Assembly (NCBI RefSeq): GCF_023715895.1
Contig: NZ_JAMBOO010000002.1
Span: 124,001-188,000, forward strand
From: Domibacillus indicus
Lineage (GTDB): Bacteria > Bacillota > Bacilli > Bacillales > Domibacillaceae
Direction of reading: 5' to 3'
DNA length: 64,000 nucleotides
Below are positions 26,091 through 36,759 of this stretch, piece after piece. The translations under genes and the position numbers were made by a program. Under the pieces are notes generated by a model. It was not told where the DNA came from. It did not search any database and saw nothing but the letters and a program-made list of their open reading frames with translations. Positions within the stretch are counted from its first letter, which is position 1; each line of letters begins with the position of its first letter.

Positions 26091-26870
26091 TTAATTTGAT
26101 TTCAGTTTTTCCAATTCCATCAAGAATTTATTGTTTAGGACTTTGATATATGTGCCTTTCATACCAAGCGAACGTGATTCGATCACCCCGGCACTTTCAA
26201 GCTTACGAAGCGCGTTTACAATAACAGAGCGGGTAATGCCCACACGGTCTGCAATTTTAGACGCAACCAGCAGTCCTTCTTTCCCATCTAATTCTTCGAA
26301 AATGTGCTCGATTGCCTCCAGCTCGCTGTAGGAAAGAGAGCTGATGGCCATTTGCACTACCGCTTTACTGCGGGCTTCTTCCTGCATTTCTTCCGCTTTT
26401 TCACGAAGAATTTCCATTCCAACGACTGTTGCTCCGTATTCCGCTAAAATCAAATCATCATCATGGAATTGTTCTTCTAACCGAGCCAGTACAAGTGTAC
26501 CAAGACGCTCACCAGCACCTACGATCGGCACAATCGTTGTTAAGCCGTTTTGAAACAGCTCTTTGTTTTCCACTGGAAAAGCGGTGTATTCACTGTTTAC
26601 ATCTAAGTTGGATGATGTTTCAGTTAAATTAAACAGGCTTTTTGTGTATTGCTCTGGAAATTGGCGTTCAACGAGCATTTGTTTCATTCGCTCGTTTTCA
26701 ATTTGCTGGTTTACGCCAAAGCCAAGCAGTTTTCCACGGCGGCTCACGACAAAAATATTCGCTTCAATTACTTCAGAAAGGGATTCAGCCATTTCTTTAA
26801 AGTTCACCGTTTTGCCTGCCGCGTTTTGCAGCATTTGATTAATTTTTCTTGTTTTCTCTAAAAGATTCAT
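26091..26870 (-). CDS. codY: CodY, global GTP/branched-chain amino acid-responsive regulator
   Basis: Pleiotropic repressor that senses isoleucine/leucine/valine and GTP and controls amino acid supply, competence and motility genes. The 259 residues equal the B. subtilis length. The N-terminal GAF domain retains the amino acid-binding residues Arg61, Met65 and Phe71 ([17 protein letters not shown]) and the [14 protein letters not shown] block. The C-terminal winged helix-turn-helix ([20 protein letters not shown] with [12 protein letters not shown]) is nearly identical to B. subtilis. It is the last gene of the xerC-hslV-hslU-codY operon, 20 bp after hslU. Confidence 0.99.
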   Translation of the reverse strand: MNLLEKTRKINQMLQNAAGKTVNFKEMAESLSEVIEANIFVVSRRGKLLGFGVNQQIENERMKQMLVERQFPEQYTKSLFNLTETSSNLDVNSEYTAFPVENKELFQNGLTTIVPIVGAGERLGTLVLARLEEQFHDDDLILAEYGATVVGMEILREKAEEMQEEARSKAVVQMAISSLSYSELEAIEHIFEELDGKEGLLVASKIADRVGITRSVIVNALRKLESAGVIESRSLGMKGTYIKVLNNKFLMELEKLKSN

Positions 26871-26890
26871 GATGCAGTTCCTCCGATTGA

Positions 26891-28300
26891 TTATAAAATA
26901 AATTCGCTTAAATCTTTGTTCTGTGAAATAGCAGATAATTTCTCATCTACGTATTGGGGTGTGATTGTGATTTTTTCCATCGTAATATCTGGTGCTTCAA
27001 AAGATAAATCTTCAAGCAGCTTTTCCATGATTGTATGCAGACGGCGGGCACCGATATTGTCTGTTTCACTGTTCACATGAAAAGCAATTTCGGCCAGGCG
27101 CTGAACAGCTTCATCTGTAAATTCAACATGGATGCCTTCTGTTTCAAGCAATGCTTTATACTGCTTAAGAAGCGCATTATCCGGCTCTACTAAAATTCGA
27201 ACAAACTCGTCTGTTGACAGCTTCTCTAATTCAACCCGGATCGGGAAGCGCCCTTGCAGCTCTGGGATTAAATCAGACGGCTTAGACATGTGAAAGGCGC
27301 CTGCTGCGATAAATAGAATATAGTCTGTTTTAACCGTCCCGTATTTCGTCACAATGGTTGACCCTTCTACAATTGGCAGAATGTCGCGCTGAACCCCTTC
27401 GCGCGAAACATTGGCTCCTGAAGATGCACCGCCTTTTACCGCTATTTTATCCACTTCATCAATGAATATAATCCCGGTTTGTTCGGCACGTCTAACTGCT
27501 TCCTGTGTAACCTCATCCATATCAATCAGCTTTTGGGCTTCTTCCTGCTCCAGCACAGAGCGGGCGTCTTTCACAGCAAGCTTTTTCTTTTTCTTTTTTT
27601 TCGGCATCAGGCCGCCAAGAGCATCCTGCATATTCATTCCCATTTGCTCCATTCCGGAGCCTTGAAACAAATCAAACATAGAAGGCGGCTGCTCTTCCAC
27701 TTCCACCGTAATGGTTTCATTTTCAAGTTCTCCGGCTGCAAGCTTTTGCTCAACTGCACGGCGTTTTTCAAAAATAGACATATCTTCAGTTGCATCATCT
27801 GATTCTTCCTGCTGGCTGTTCTGTCCTCCAAACAGCATTTCAAACGGATTTTTAACCGATGTGCTTTTTTTGCGTGATGGAACAAGCAGCTCGACAAGAC
27901 GGCGGTTGGCCGCTTCTTTGGCCGGTTCCTTTACTTCGTTCATCTTTTCTTCTTTGACGAGCCGGACGGCCGTTTCAGCCAAATCCCGCACCATTGATTC
28001 AACATCCCTGCCGACGTAGCCCACTTCGGTAAACTTTGTGGCTTCCACTTTAATAAATGGCGCACCTGCAAGCTTGGCCATACGGCGGGCAATTTCTGTT
28101 TTCCCTACCCCAGTCGGCCCAATCATGAGTATATTTTTCGGAACGACTTCATCACGAATCGCTTCATCAAGCAAACTTCTGCGGTACCGGTTACGAAGCG
28201 CAACAGCGACAGACTTTTTCGCTTCTTTTTGTCCTACAATATATTGATCAAGACGCTCGACAATTTGGCGCGGTGTCATATTCATCGTATTTGGCTTCAT
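26891..28300 (-). CDS. hslU: HslU (ClpY), ATPase subunit of the HslUV protease
   Basis: AAA+ unfoldase that feeds substrates to HslV. Motifs: [20 protein letters not shown] at the start, Walker [15 protein letters not shown], the pore loop region [14 protein letters not shown], an inserted I domain about residues 140-270 with a Lys run (MPKKKKKKK), Walker [13 protein letters not shown], and the [12 protein letters not shown] sensor region. The ATG at 28300 (469 aa; B. subtilis 467) is chosen because GGAG lies 7 nt upstream; the longer GTG at 28315 lies in the Shine-Dalgarno and overlaps the hslV stop. Confidence 0.98.
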   Translation of the reverse strand: MKPNTMNMTPRQIVERLDQYIVGQKEAKKSVAVALRNRYRRSLLDEAIRDEVVPKNILMIGPTGVGKTEIARRMAKLAGAPFIKVEATKFTEVGYVGRDVESMVRDLAETAVRLVKEEKMNEVKEPAKEAANRRLVELLVPSRKKSTSVKNPFEMLFGGQNSQQEESDDATEDMSIFEKRRAVEQKLAAGELENETITVEVEEQPPSMFDLFQGSGMEQMGMNMQDALGGLMPKKKKKKKLAVKDARSVLEQEEAQKLIDMDEVTQEAVRRAEQTGIIFIDEVDKIAVKGGASSGANVSREGVQRDILPIVEGSTIVTKYGTVKTDYILFIAAGAFHMSKPSDLIPELQGRFPIRVELEKLSTDEFVRILVEPDNALLKQYKALLETEGIHVEFTDEAVQRLAEIAFHVNSETDNIGARRLHTIMEKLLEDLSFEAPDITMEKITITPQYVDEKLSAISQNKDLSEFIL

Positions 28301-28314
28301 TTTTTCACTCCTCA

Positions 28315-28854
28315 CTACAGTTCTTCCACAATAATATTATGGTTCGTGTATACACATATATCTGCTGCCGTTTTCAAGGCGGCTTCTGCAATTTCCGCCG
28401 CAGTTAGCTGTACAGCATATTGCTTGAGTGCCCGTCCTGCTGACAAAGCATAATTCCCGCCCGATCCAATCGCTAAAATGCCGTCATCCGGTTCAATGAC
28501 TTCGCCTGTACCCGATACAAGCAGTAAATTGTCTTTGTCCATCACGATGAGCATGGCTTCCAGGCGGCGAAGCATTTTATCAGTACGCCACTCCTTGGCA
28601 AGCTCGACAGCTGCCCGCTGCAGGTTGCCGCTGTATTCATTCAGTTTTTTTTCAAAAAGCTCAAATAACGTAAACGCATCCGCAACTGATCCGGCAAAGC
28701 CAGCGACGACTTTTCCATTAAAAAGACGACGTACTTTTTTAGCCGTGTGCTTCATTACAACCGCGTTGCCAAACGTTACTTGTCCATCTCCAGCCATCGC
28801 TGAAGATCCATTGTGCTTAACAGCAAATATCGTTGTTGCATGAAATTCTCCCAC
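28315..28854 (-). CDS. hslV: HslV (ClpQ), protease subunit of HslUV
   Basis: Threonine/serine-type peptidase forming the core of HslUV. The 179-residue protein has the family blocks [58 protein letters not shown] and [18 protein letters not shown]. The start is GTG at 28854 with GGAGA 7 nt upstream, so the chain begins Met-Gly-Glu-Phe-His-Ala-Thr-Thr. B. subtilis ClpQ begins Met-Ser-Ser and uses N-terminal Ser2; here residue 2 is Gly, so the nucleophile would have to be Thr7 or Thr8 after trimming. Confidence 0.97.
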   Translation of the reverse strand: MGEFHATTIFAVKHNGSSAMAGDGQVTFGNAVVMKHTAKKVRRLFNGKVVAGFAGSVADAFTLFELFEKKLNEYSGNLQRAAVELAKEWRTDKMLRRLEAMLIVMDKDNLLLVSGTGEVIEPDDGILAIGSGGNYALSAGRALKQYAVQLTAAEIAEAALKTAADICVYTNHNIIVEEL

Positions 28855-28868
28855 TTCTTCTCTCTCCT

Positions 28869-29768
28869 TTATGCACGTGGATGATGATTGCGGTATGTAT
28901 GCTGCAGGTGTTCTTTCGTAATATGTGTGTACATTTGGGTAGACGAAAGGCTGGCATGCCCAAGCAGCTCCTGTACCGTTCTCATATCCGCGCCGTTATT
29001 TAACATATGCGTTGCGAACGTATGCCTTAGCATATGCGGATGAATTTTCCCTGATAACGAAGCTTTTTGAATTAAATCATTTAAAATATGGCGGATTCCG
29101 CCAGTCGTGATTGGTGCACCCCTGAAATTCACAAACAATTTACTATGTTCATTTTTCTTCATTAAAAGGGGCCGGCTGTTTTGATTGTAATGTTCCACAG
29201 CCTCTGCTGCAAAACTGCCGTATGGCACGTACCTTTCTTTCCCGCCTTTTCCATGGACAAGAAGAACACCGAGGCGCGCATCCAAATCGGGCAGCTCAAT
29301 CGCCGCACACTCACTGACACGAATACCCGTCCCGTACAAGATTTCAAGCAGCGCCCGATTTCGGATAGACAGGGGATCTGCCCCTTCTGCCGCTTCAAAT
29401 AGCTCCTTCATTTCCTCTTCATAAAAAAAAGACGGGAGCTTCTTTGTTCCTTTCGGCCGATGCACAAGCAAAAACGGATTTTCCGTTACGACATTTTCCC
29501 TCATTAAAAAACGATAAAACCCGCGAAGGGCCGATATTTTTCGTGAAACAGACGCCCGCGCCATTTTTTTCTCATGAAGCAAGGTTAAATATAAGCGCGC
29601 TGTTTGATGCGTTACATCTGTTAATTCTGTAATAAGCTGTTCATTCATGAACATAAAAAAGTGCTCCAGATCATCACGATAATTCTTTACCGTATGAACA
29701 GAGCTGTTTTTTTCAATTTGCAGGTAAGCAAAATAAGAGTTTGTATAATTTTTGAAAAGTTTAGACAT
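28869..29768 (-). CDS. xerC: XerC (CodV), tyrosine recombinase for chromosome dimer resolution
   Basis: Site-specific recombinase acting with XerD at dif to resolve chromosome dimers. The 299-residue protein has the N-terminal SAM-like core-binding domain (about 1-90; [17 protein letters not shown]) and the catalytic domain with Arg in GTGIRVSE, Lys in [11 protein letters not shown], His-x-x-Arg in [12 protein letters not shown], His in [11 protein letters not shown] and Tyr in QMYTHI. B. subtilis CodV has 304 residues and heads the same operon with clpQ, clpY and codY. Confidence 0.96.
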   Translation of the reverse strand: MSKLFKNYTNSYFAYLQIEKNSSVHTVKNYRDDLEHFFMFMNEQLITELTDVTHQTARLYLTLLHEKKMARASVSRKISALRGFYRFLMRENVVTENPFLLVHRPKGTKKLPSFFYEEEMKELFEAAEGADPLSIRNRALLEILYGTGIRVSECAAIELPDLDARLGVLLVHGKGGKERYVPYGSFAAEAVEHYNQNSRPLLMKKNEHSKLFVNFRGAPITTGGIRHILNDLIQKASLSGKIHPHMLRHTFATHMLNNGADMRTVQELLGHASLSSTQMYTHITKEHLQHTYRNHHPRA

Positions 29769-29777
29769 TTTCCCACC

Positions 29778-29823
29778 TCACAAAAGGGCTACTACATAAT
29801 AGCATATGTCAGCAGCCCTTCGC
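29778..29823 (-). terminator. Hairpin between trmFO and xerC, probable trmFO terminator
   Basis: The transcript can fold AAGGGCUGCUGACAUA with UAUGUAGUAGCCCUU (one bulged G and one G-U pair), followed by a short UUUUG. A candidate promoter for the xerC-codY operon (TTGCGA, 18 bp, TATTAT on the minus strand) overlaps the same stretch. Both readings are tentative; the U-tract is weak. Confidence 0.45.
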
Positions 29824-29830
29824 AAGAAAT

Positions 29831-31135
29831 TTACAAACTTTTCGAAAAAGTTTGAATTGTTTCTAAAGCCCGCCCAGCGAGCGCTTCGTACCGTTCTTTT
29901 TTGCCTTTAATTTTCTCTGGCAACGCCGGGAACAACCCAAAGTTGGCATTCATCGGCTGAAAATTATCCGGGGATGTATGCGTAATATAGTGTGCCATGC
30001 CGCCAATAGCTGTTTCCTGCGGTGCGGTTACCGGATCCTGTCCAAGTGCCAGCCTTGCAGCATTAATTCCTGCCATTAAGCCGCTTGCCGCTGACTCTAC
30101 ATATCCTTCCACGCCAGTCATTTGTCCGGCAAAGAAAAGTGTTGGACGGCTTTTTAGCTGATAAGTTGGCAGCAGCGCTTTTGGTGAATTAATAAACGTA
30201 TTGCGGTGCATTACTCCGTAACGAACAATTTCTACATTTTGAAGTCCCGGAATAAGCTGAAGCACTTCTTTTTGCGGCCCCCATTTCAAGTGGGTTTGAA
30301 AACCAACAATATTGTAAAGTGTTCCGGCCGCGTTATCCTGGCGAAGCTGTACTACTGCGTATGGACGCTTTCCTGTACGTGGATCTTCCAGTCCGACCGG
30401 CTTCATCGGGCCAAACAGCATGGTTTTCTTGCCCCGGCTGGCCATAACTTCAATCGGCATACAGCCTTCGAAGAAAATTTCTTTTTCAAATTCTTTTAAC
30501 GGCACCGTTTCTGCCGCGATCAATGCTTCGTAAAAACGGTCAAACTCTTCTTCATTCATCGGGCAGTTTAAATAAGCCGCTTCCCCTTTGTCATAGCGGG
30601 ATTTTAAATACGCAATATTCATATCAATACTGTCTTTTTCGACAATCGGTGCTGCCGCGTCATAAAAGTATAAATATTCTTCCCCTGTAAGCTCTTTTAT
30701 TTTTTCAGCTAATCCGCTCGTTGTCAGAGGACCTGTTGCAATAACGGTAATCCCTTCTGGAATTTCCGTTACTTCTTCATTAATCACGGTTACATTCGGA
30801 TGATTTTTCACCCGCTCTGTTACGTGTCCCGCAAATTCATGCCGGTCTACAGCCAGTGCACCGCCCGCCGGAACCGCACATGCATCCGCTGAACTGATAA
30901 TCACTGAATTTAAACGGCGCATTTCTTCTTTTAACACGCCAACCGCATTCGTCAGCCCGTTTGCCCGCAATGAATTGCTGCACACAAGCTCGGCAAATTT
31001 ATCTGTATGATGCGCTGGTGTTTGTTTAACCGGGCGCATTTCGTATAAGCGGACCTGCAAGCCCCGTTCTGCTATTTGAAAAGCGGCTTCGCTGCCCGCA
31101 AGTCCCGCTCCGATTACGTTAATTGGTTGATTCAT
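29831..31135 (-). CDS. trmFO: TrmFO (Gid), folate-dependent tRNA m5U54 methyltransferase
   Basis: FAD- and methylene-tetrahydrofolate-dependent enzyme that makes 5-methyluridine at position 54 of tRNA. The 434-residue protein (B. subtilis 435) starts with the FAD-binding fingerprint [16 protein letters not shown], has Cys52 in [13 protein letters not shown] and [13 protein letters not shown], the block [21 protein letters not shown] and the C-terminal [20 protein letters not shown]. It is downstream of topA, from which it is separated by a terminator. Confidence 0.98.
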   Translation of the reverse strand: MNQPINVIGAGLAGSEAAFQIAERGLQVRLYEMRPVKQTPAHHTDKFAELVCSNSLRANGLTNAVGVLKEEMRRLNSVIISSADACAVPAGGALAVDRHEFAGHVTERVKNHPNVTVINEEVTEIPEGITVIATGPLTTSGLAEKIKELTGEEYLYFYDAAAPIVEKDSIDMNIAYLKSRYDKGEAAYLNCPMNEEEFDRFYEALIAAETVPLKEFEKEIFFEGCMPIEVMASRGKKTMLFGPMKPVGLEDPRTGKRPYAVVQLRQDNAAGTLYNIVGFQTHLKWGPQKEVLQLIPGLQNVEIVRYGVMHRNTFINSPKALLPTYQLKSRPTLFFAGQMTGVEGYVESAASGLMAGINAARLALGQDPVTAPQETAIGGMAHYITHTSPDNFQPMNANFGLFPALPEKIKGKKERYEALAGRALETIQTFSKSL

Positions 31136-31183
31136 CGTTGTTTCCCCCTGCTTTAAAGGTACGTACCCGTATGTCCATTAAGC

Positions 31184-31189
31184 ATTGTA
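31184..31189 (-). promoter_or_regulatory. Candidate -10 element for trmFO
   Basis: TACAAT on the minus strand, 49-54 bp upstream of the trmFO start and downstream of the topA terminator. No good -35 is found at 16-18 bp, so this is a weak call. Confidence 0.3.
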
Positions 31190-31235
31190 CACTACCTGCT
31201 TGTAGAAAAAAAGCAAAATGTTGTCGTCCATGCAA

Positions 31236-31271
31236 AAAGCCGCCTTGTTTTGCTCCAAACAAGGCGGCTTT
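31236..31271 (-). terminator. topA terminator
   Basis: Perfect 15-bp stem AAAGCCGCCTTGTTT/AAACAAGGCGGCTTT with a 6-nt loop, 7 bp after the topA stop codon. The arm ends in UUU and the transcript continues UUGC, so the U-tract is moderate. Confidence 0.88.
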
Positions 31272-31278
31272 CACCGTT

Positions 31279-33357
31279 TTAAGACTGCGGCTGTTCCTTA
31301 TAATCACATTCCGTGCATTGAATCTGCACGCCTTTTTTCAGCTTTTTCTCAACGAGTAGTTTACCGCATTTCGGACATGGGCGCTCAATTGGCTTATCCC
31401 ACGATAGAAAATCGCATCCTGGGAATTGGTCACAGCCATAAAAAATACGCCGTTTTTTACTTTTTCTTTCTATTATATTACCTTCTGCACACTTCGGGCA
31501 TTTTACGCCGATTTCTTTGACAATGGCTTTTGTATTTCGGCAGTCGGGGAAGTTACTGCATGCCATAAACTTCCCAAAGCGGCCCATTTTAAAGACCATT
31601 TCATGGCCGCATTTTTCACAATCCTCACCAGCAGGCTCATCCTTGATTTCAACCTGCTCCATTTCTTTTTCTGCTTTTTCCAAATGGCCTTCAAAGCCCT
31701 TGTAGAACTCATCAATAACGGCTGCCCATTCTTTAATGCCTTCTTCTACATTATCAAGGTCACGTTCCATTTTCACCGTAAATTCTACATCGATAATATC
31801 CGCAAAAAACTCGGCCATCAATTCGTGGACGATCGTTCCCAGTTCTGTCGGAACAAAACGCTTATTATCCAGTGCCACGTATCCGCGTTTTTGAATTGTG
31901 TCAAGAGTAGGTGCATACGTGGACGGGCGCCCAATGCCGAGCTCTTCCAGCGTTTTAACAAGACGGGCTTCTGTATAACGGGGCGGCGGCTGAGTAAAGT
32001 GCTGCTTTGGATCAATTTCCTTTGATTGCACCGTATCCCCTTTTTCGAGATTTGGCAGAAAGTTTTCTTTTTCTTCTTTTGTGTCATCCGTACCTTCTAC
32101 ATATACTTTCATAAAGCCAGGAAACTTTACTTTTGACCCCGTTGCCCGGAACATCACATCACCGTTTACAATATCTGTGCTGACGGTATCCATTACAGCC
32201 GCGGCCATTTGACTCGCGATAAATCTCTCCCATATAAGCTTATAAAGGCGATGCTGATCCCGCGAAAGAAAATCTTTCAGTGCGGACGGCTCACGCATCG
32301 TGCTGGTCGGACGAATCGCTTCATGGGCATCCTGGGCACCTTTTTTCTTTGATTCGCTTTTTTGCCCCTGCTCTTTCACATATTCTTTTCCATAATGAGC
32401 AGTGATGTACTCCAGGCTTTCCGACTGCGCTACTTCCGAGACGCGTGTTGAATCCGTTCTCATATACGTGATCAAACCAACCGTGCCTTCCTTGCCAAGG
32501 TCGATTCCTTCATACAGTTGCTGGGCGAGCATCATTGTTTTTTTCGCTCGGAAATTTAATTTGCGTGCCGCTTCCTGCTGCAGCGAAGAAGTGGTAAACG
32601 CAGCAGCTGGATTACGCCGGCGTTCTTTTTTTGTAACGGTTTGAATAGAAAACTGATTCCCTTCAATCGCAGCCAGCACTTTTTTTACATCGGCTTCTGA
32701 TGAAAGCTTTTCTTTTTTGCCATTTAACCCGTAAAAAGAAGCACTGAATGTATCCGTTCCTTTTGTAAATTCTGCTTCAATGGTCCAATATTCTTCTGGT
32801 ATAAATACTTTAATTTCATTTTCACGATCAATCACAAGGCGAAGAGCCACTGATTGAACACGTCCGGCACTCAGGCCCTTCTTTACTTTTTTCCATAATA
32901 ACGGACTAATATTATAGCCGACAAGCCGGTCGAGAATCCGCCGTGCCTGCTGGGCATCCACCAAATCCATATTAATTGGCCGCGGGTGCTTAAAAGATTC
33001 CTTGATCGCGTCTTTGGTAATCTCGTTAAACACGACCCGGCAGTCAGAGGCCGTATCAATGTTTAGTGAATGCGCCAAATGCCAGGCAATCGCTTCTCCT
33101 TCGCGATCCGGGTCAGCCGCGAGGTAGATTTTTTTCGCTCTTTTGGCAGCTGTTTTTAGTTCTTTTAAAACCGGGCCTTTGCCGCGGATCGTAATGTATT
33201 TTGGATCATAATTATGTTCTATGTCTACGCCCATTTGGCTTTTCGGCAAATCCCGAACATGCCCCATGGATGCGCGCACCTTGTATTTTTTCCCGAGATA
33301 GCGTTCAATTGTCTTCGCTTTCGCCGGGGACTCTACTATTACTAAATAATCTGACAT
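31279..33357 (-). CDS. topA: TopA, DNA topoisomerase I
   Basis: Type IA topoisomerase that relaxes negative supercoils. The Toprim domain opens the protein ([38 protein letters not shown]), and the active-site Tyr lies in [15 protein letters not shown]. Three C-terminal four-Cys zinc fingers follow ([21 protein letters not shown]). The ATG at 33357 gives 692 residues (B. subtilis 691) and has GGGGAGG 9 nt upstream; an in-frame start 42 bp upstream is not supported by homology. A 42-bp leader with a consensus promoter precedes it. Confidence 0.98.
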   Translation of the reverse strand: MSDYLVIVESPAKAKTIERYLGKKYKVRASMGHVRDLPKSQMGVDIEHNYDPKYITIRGKGPVLKELKTAAKRAKKIYLAADPDREGEAIAWHLAHSLNIDTASDCRVVFNEITKDAIKESFKHPRPINMDLVDAQQARRILDRLVGYNISPLLWKKVKKGLSAGRVQSVALRLVIDRENEIKVFIPEEYWTIEAEFTKGTDTFSASFYGLNGKKEKLSSEADVKKVLAAIEGNQFSIQTVTKKERRRNPAAAFTTSSLQQEAARKLNFRAKKTMMLAQQLYEGIDLGKEGTVGLITYMRTDSTRVSEVAQSESLEYITAHYGKEYVKEQGQKSESKKKGAQDAHEAIRPTSTMREPSALKDFLSRDQHRLYKLIWERFIASQMAAAVMDTVSTDIVNGDVMFRATGSKVKFPGFMKVYVEGTDDTKEEKENFLPNLEKGDTVQSKEIDPKQHFTQPPPRYTEARLVKTLEELGIGRPSTYAPTLDTIQKRGYVALDNKRFVPTELGTIVHELMAEFFADIIDVEFTVKMERDLDNVEEGIKEWAAVIDEFYKGFEGHLEKAEKEMEQVEIKDEPAGEDCEKCGHEMVFKMGRFGKFMACSNFPDCRNTKAIVKEIGVKCPKCAEGNIIERKSKKRRIFYGCDQFPGCDFLSWDKPIERPCPKCGKLLVEKKLKKGVQIQCTECDYKEQPQS

Positions 33358-33399
33358 AAGATAAAGCCTCCCCGAGAGGTAAAATGAATAATTAGACAT

Positions 33400-33429
33400 A
33401 TTATTATGCGGTTATGGTTTGTTTGTCAA
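33400..33429 (-). promoter_or_regulatory. topA: Sigma-A promoter of topA
   Basis: Minus-strand TTGACA (33429-33424), 18 bp, AATAAT (33405-33400), about 43 bp upstream of the topA ATG. The -35 is consensus. The rest of the 205-bp gap between topA and dprA is AT-rich without another clear element apart from a palindrome TTTTCGCGAAAA near the end of dprA. Confidence 0.65.
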
Positions 33430-33562
33430 ACGTTTCTTTATTTATGCTATTCATTTTCGTTCTCTATTTATTACAAAACAGGACATGTTTTGCAAAAATC
33501 ATTCTGTTGCAAAATTTATATGATATAAACCTGAATTGCAACTGTTTTCGCGAAAAGTTTTT

Positions 33563-34441
33563 TTATTCCTGCCTCCATTCCGATAAAATATCGTCAGCAC
33601 TATGAACAATTTTGGCTCCATCCGCAATGAGAGCATGCACACCTTCTGAAAGTGGATGGGTAATTAGTCCTGGTACTGCAAATACATCAATGCCTTGTTC
33701 AAGTGCAAAAGAAGCAGTGATAAGTGAACCGCTTTTTTTAGCCGCCTGTACGACTAGCACACCCTTTGACAATCCGCTGATGATCCGATTTCGTGCTGGA
33801 AATTGCCATTTCTCCGGCTTTCGGTTCGGTGCGTATTCGGATAAAATAAGACCTTGCCTGGAAATATAATGTGCTAATAGTTTGTTTTCTTTTGGGTAGA
33901 AGTGACTAAATCCGCCTGCAATAACCGCAATCGTTTTGCCGCCTGCCTGAAGGGCAGCTTCATGTGAAAAAGCGTCGATTCCTTTAGCAAGCCCGCTGAC
34001 GATTGTAATATTTCTTTTGACTAAAGCAGGGACTAGCATTTGCAGTACTTGTTTTCCGTATTCATTTCCATCGCGGGCTCCCACAACAGCAAGCATATTC
34101 CGGCTGCTCATAAGCGCCGTTTCTCCCATAGCAAATAAGCCCCACGGAGGCTGCGGGAGCATTTTTAAAGGTTCAGGATATTGCGGGTCATAAATGGGAA
34201 TAAAGGTTGTAGAGGACTCCAATAAAGAAGAATAAAGATGATGATAGGAAAGAGAATGAAACCCGCTTAAAATGGTTTCTGCTTGTCCAATGGAACGGTT
34301 TGTGGCTGCAGCAAATTCTGCGGCTGTCATGCGGGGAAGATGGCTTAAATGAGGATCATTTTTTAATAATACATATTGGTCTTTCCAGCTGATACCCGGG
34401 CAGTACTGCAGTTTTAAAAGCTGCTTAGTTGTATGGTGCAA
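33563..34441 (-). CDS. dprA: DprA (Smf), DNA processing protein for transformation
   Basis: Binds incoming single-stranded DNA during natural transformation and loads RecA. The Rossmann-like domain is clear: VVGARDGNEYGKQVL, IVSGLAKGIDAFSHEAAL, TIAVIAGGFSHFYPKEN, FPARNRIISGLSKGVLVVQA and SGSLITASFALEQGIDVFAVPG. A short N-terminal helical domain precedes it. I propose a TTG start at 34441 (292 aa; B. subtilis 297) because AAAGGAGGG lies 8 nt upstream. It follows sucD with a terminator between. Confidence 0.96.
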   Translation of the reverse strand: MHHTTKQLLKLQYCPGISWKDQYVLLKNDPHLSHLPRMTAAEFAAATNRSIGQAETILSGFHSLSYHHLYSSLLESSTTFIPIYDPQYPEPLKMLPQPPWGLFAMGETALMSSRNMLAVVGARDGNEYGKQVLQMLVPALVKRNITIVSGLAKGIDAFSHEAALQAGGKTIAVIAGGFSHFYPKENKLLAHYISRQGLILSEYAPNRKPEKWQFPARNRIISGLSKGVLVVQAAKKSGSLITASFALEQGIDVFAVPGLITHPLSEGVHALIADGAKIVHSADDILSEWRQE

Positions 34442-34473
34442 CGCATTTCCCTCCTTTAATACATGCAAAGAGA

Positions 34474-34496
34474 GACGCCTGAATCATTCAGGCGTC
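34474..34496 (-). terminator. sucCD terminator
   Basis: Perfect 10-bp stem GACGCCTGAA/TTCAGGCGTC with a 3-nt loop, 11 bp after the sucD stop. The transcript then runs UCUCUUUG, so the U-tract is modest; some read-through into dprA is possible. Confidence 0.75.
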
Positions 34497-34507
34497 TTCG
34501 TTTTCGA

Positions 34508-35410
34508 TTAATGTGTTTTGCATTCTTCTAAAAGTCCTTGCTGCTCAAGAACTTTAATTAATGTTTCACCCATAACAGACGGAGTTTCCGCTACTTGAAT
34601 GCCGCATTCATTCATAACACGGATTTTTTCATCAGCTGTTCCTTTGCCGCCTGAAATAATCGCACCAGCATGGCCCATACGCTTTCCTGGAGGCGCTGTA
34701 CGTCCGCCGATAAAGCCGACAACTGGTTTTGTCATGTTTGCTTTTACCCACTCGGCTGCTTCTTCCTCTGCTGTACCGCCGATTTCACCAATCATGATGA
34801 CTGCTTTTGTTTCCGGATCTTCATTGAATGCTTTTAAAACATCAATAAAGTCTGTTCCGTTCACCGGGTCACCACCGATACCAACAGCTGTAGACTGGCC
34901 GATTCCTGCTTGTGTTAACTGGTGTACAGCTTCGTACGTAAGTGTGCCGGAGCGTGATACAACACCAACATGGCCTTTTGTATGGATATACCCTGGCATG
35001 ATACCGATTTTGCACTCATCCGGTGTAATAACACCTGGGCAGTTTGGCCCAACAAGGCGTGTTTTCTTGCCTTGCATATAACGTTTTACTTTTACCATGT
35101 CGAGTACTGGAATATGTTCTGTAATACAAATTGCAAGGTCAAGATTTGCGTCAACCGCTTCCAAAATGGCATCTGCTGCGAATGGAGCCGGTACGTAAAT
35201 AACAGACGCGTTGGCACCTGTTGCCTGCACAGCTTCTTGAAGCGTATTAAATACCGGTACGCCTTCTACTTCAGTGCCGCCCTTACCAGGAGTAACACCG
35301 CCAACAATTTTCGTTCCATATTCAAGCATTTGTTTTGTATGGAAAAGGGCAGTAGAGCCCGTGATGCCCTGAACAATTACCTTTGTATCTTTATTAATGA
35401 ATACACTCAT
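34508..35410 (-). CDS. sucD: SucD, succinyl-CoA synthetase alpha subunit
   Basis: TCA cycle enzyme subunit converting succinyl-CoA to succinate with nucleotide phosphorylation. The 300 residues match B. subtilis. CoA-binding Rossmann domain at the N-terminus ([19 protein letters not shown]), [23 protein letters not shown], and the phospho-His loop [18 protein letters not shown] with His near residue 247. It lies 34 bp after sucC in a two-gene operon. Confidence 0.99.
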   Translation of the reverse strand: MSVFINKDTKVIVQGITGSTALFHTKQMLEYGTKIVGGVTPGKGGTEVEGVPVFNTLQEAVQATGANASVIYVPAPFAADAILEAVDANLDLAICITEHIPVLDMVKVKRYMQGKKTRLVGPNCPGVITPDECKIGIMPGYIHTKGHVGVVSRSGTLTYEAVHQLTQAGIGQSTAVGIGGDPVNGTDFIDVLKAFNEDPETKAVIMIGEIGGTAEEEAAEWVKANMTKPVVGFIGGRTAPPGKRMGHAGAIISGGKGTADEKIRVMNECGIQVAETPSVMGETLIKVLEQQGLLEECKTH

Positions 35411-35444
35411 GCCTATACCTGCCTTTCTATTGTCAACATCCTGA

Positions 35445-36605
35445 TTATTTTACGAGACTAACGATCTTTTGCGCGCCATCTGCCATAGAATCTGCTGAAA
35501 CGATGTCAAGACCTGACTCGTTCAAGATTGCTTTACCGGCATCTACATTCGTACCTTCTAAACGTACAACAAGTGGTACGGACAGACTTACCTGCTTCGC
35601 AGCTTCTACCACACCTGTTGCAATAACGTCACATTTCATAATGCCGCCGAAAATGTTAACGAAAATACCCTTTACATTTTCATCAGACAAAATAATTTTA
35701 AATGCTTCTGTTACTTTTTCAGCTGTTGCGCCGCCCCCAACATCAAGGAAGTTAGCCGGATCGCCGCCATAATGCTTGATAATATCCATCGTTGCCATGG
35801 CAAGACCTGCACCGTTTACCATGCAGCCGATATTTCCATCAAGGGCAATGTAGCTGAGGTCATATTTTGATGCTTCGATTTCTTTTGCATCTTCTTCTTC
35901 AAGATCACGATATTCTAAAATGTCTTTATGACGGTATAGAGCATTTGAATCAAAATTCAATTTTGCATCCAGCGCCATTACTTTTCCATCACCTGTTACA
36001 ACAAGCGGATTAATTTCAGCAATAGAGCAGTCTTTTTCTACAAATGCAGTGTAAAGGCTCATCATAAATTTAACAGCTTGTCCAACAAGTTCTTTCGGAA
36101 TATTGATATTGAACGCAATACGGCGGGCCTGGTATGCGCTAAGGCCAGTTACTGGGTCAATATACTCTTTAAAGATTTTTTCTGGTGTTGCTTCGGCTAC
36201 TTCTTCAATCTCTGTTCCGCCTTCTTCAGATGCCATTAAAACAACTTGAGACGTTGCGCGGTCCAGCACTAAGCCGATATAGTATTCTTTTTTAATGTCG
36301 CATCCTTCTTCAATAAGAAGGCGCTTTACTTCTTTGCCTTCAGGACCTGTCTGGTGTGTGACTAACACTTTACCGAGGATTTCTTGTGCATATGTACGTA
36401 CTTCGTCGAGATTCTTTGCGACTTTAACGCCGCCCGCTTTTCCGCGGCCGCCCGCATGAATCTGTGCTTTGACAACGTTTACTGCTGTGCCAAGTTCTTT
36501 TGCTGCTTCAACCGCTTCTTCAACGGAAAACGCAACTTTCCCATTCGGCACGGCAACGCCGTAGCTTCTGAGAACTTCTTTCCCTTGATACTCATGAATA
36601 TTCAT
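35445..36605 (-). CDS. sucC: SucC, succinyl-CoA synthetase beta subunit
   Basis: ATP-grasp beta subunit of succinyl-CoA synthetase. The start [16 protein letters not shown] at 36605 is preceded by GGAGG at 7 nt and gives 386 residues, close to the B. subtilis length; a longer in-frame start at 36665 lies in the promoter. Motifs include [43 protein letters not shown] and the C-terminal [14 protein letters not shown]. The promoter at 36664-36692 serves both subunits, and a catabolite-type site lies further upstream. Confidence 0.99.
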   Translation of the reverse strand: MNIHEYQGKEVLRSYGVAVPNGKVAFSVEEAVEAAKELGTAVNVVKAQIHAGGRGKAGGVKVAKNLDEVRTYAQEILGKVLVTHQTGPEGKEVKRLLIEEGCDIKKEYYIGLVLDRATSQVVLMASEEGGTEIEEVAEATPEKIFKEYIDPVTGLSAYQARRIAFNINIPKELVGQAVKFMMSLYTAFVEKDCSIAEINPLVVTGDGKVMALDAKLNFDSNALYRHKDILEYRDLEEEDAKEIEASKYDLSYIALDGNIGCMVNGAGLAMATMDIIKHYGGDPANFLDVGGGATAEKVTEAFKIILSDENVKGIFVNIFGGIMKCDVIATGVVEAAKQVSLSVPLVVRLEGTNVDAGKAILNESGLDIVSADSMADGAQKIVSLVK

Positions 36606-36663
36606 CTTCCAGCCTCCTATCGGTCTCAAAACATAGTCTTTTTGCAAATCAGACTGCGACTTC

Positions 36664-36692
36664 ATTGTAGAGAAAAATCAAAATTATGTCCA
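36664..36692 (-). promoter_or_regulatory. sucC: Sigma-A promoter of sucCD
   Basis: Minus-strand TGGACA (36692-36687), exactly 17 bp, TACAAT (36669-36664); each hexamer matches consensus at five of six bases. It lies about 60 bp upstream of the sucC ATG and just after the ylqH terminator. Confidence 0.8.
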
Positions 36693-36702
36693 GCTTTTGA
36701 AC

Positions 36703-36734
36703 ATAAAAAATCCGCTCTTTTTTCAAGAACAGAC
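36703..36734 (-). terminator. ylqGH terminator
   Basis: On the transcript GUCUGUUCUU pairs fully (three G-U pairs) with AAGAGCGGAU around the loop GAAAA, followed by UUUUUUA. It lies 26 bp after the ylqH stop and isolates the sucCD promoter from upstream transcription. Confidence 0.78.
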
Positions 36735-36741
36735 ATTTTTC

Positions 36742-36755
36742 GCAAAACGCTTACA
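36742..36755. promoter_or_regulatory. Candidate cre (CcpA) site upstream of sucC
   Basis: TGTAAGCGTTTTGC on the minus strand matches the Bacillus cre pattern TGWAARCGYTWNCW at 12 of 14 positions. TCA cycle genes are commonly under catabolite control. It is centred about 90 bp upstream of the expected sucC transcription start, between the ylqH stop and terminator, an unusual place for simple repression. Confidence 0.45.
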
Positions 36756-36759
36756 ATGT

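Noticed and set aside
27570-27620. Run of Lys codons in hslU that might suggest a frameshift or sequencing error
   Set aside because: The frame stays open and resumes the conserved family sequence; B. subtilis ClpY has a similar basic run in the I domain.
31426-32025. Long open frame (199 codons) on the plus strand opposite topA
   Set aside because: It lies wholly opposite a highly conserved gene, has no recognisable domain and no Shine-Dalgarno; long antisense frames are expected from codon bias.
33540-33565. Palindrome TTTTCGCGAAAA near the dprA stop as a terminator
   Set aside because: It is AT-rich at its ends, has no proper loop and no following U-run.
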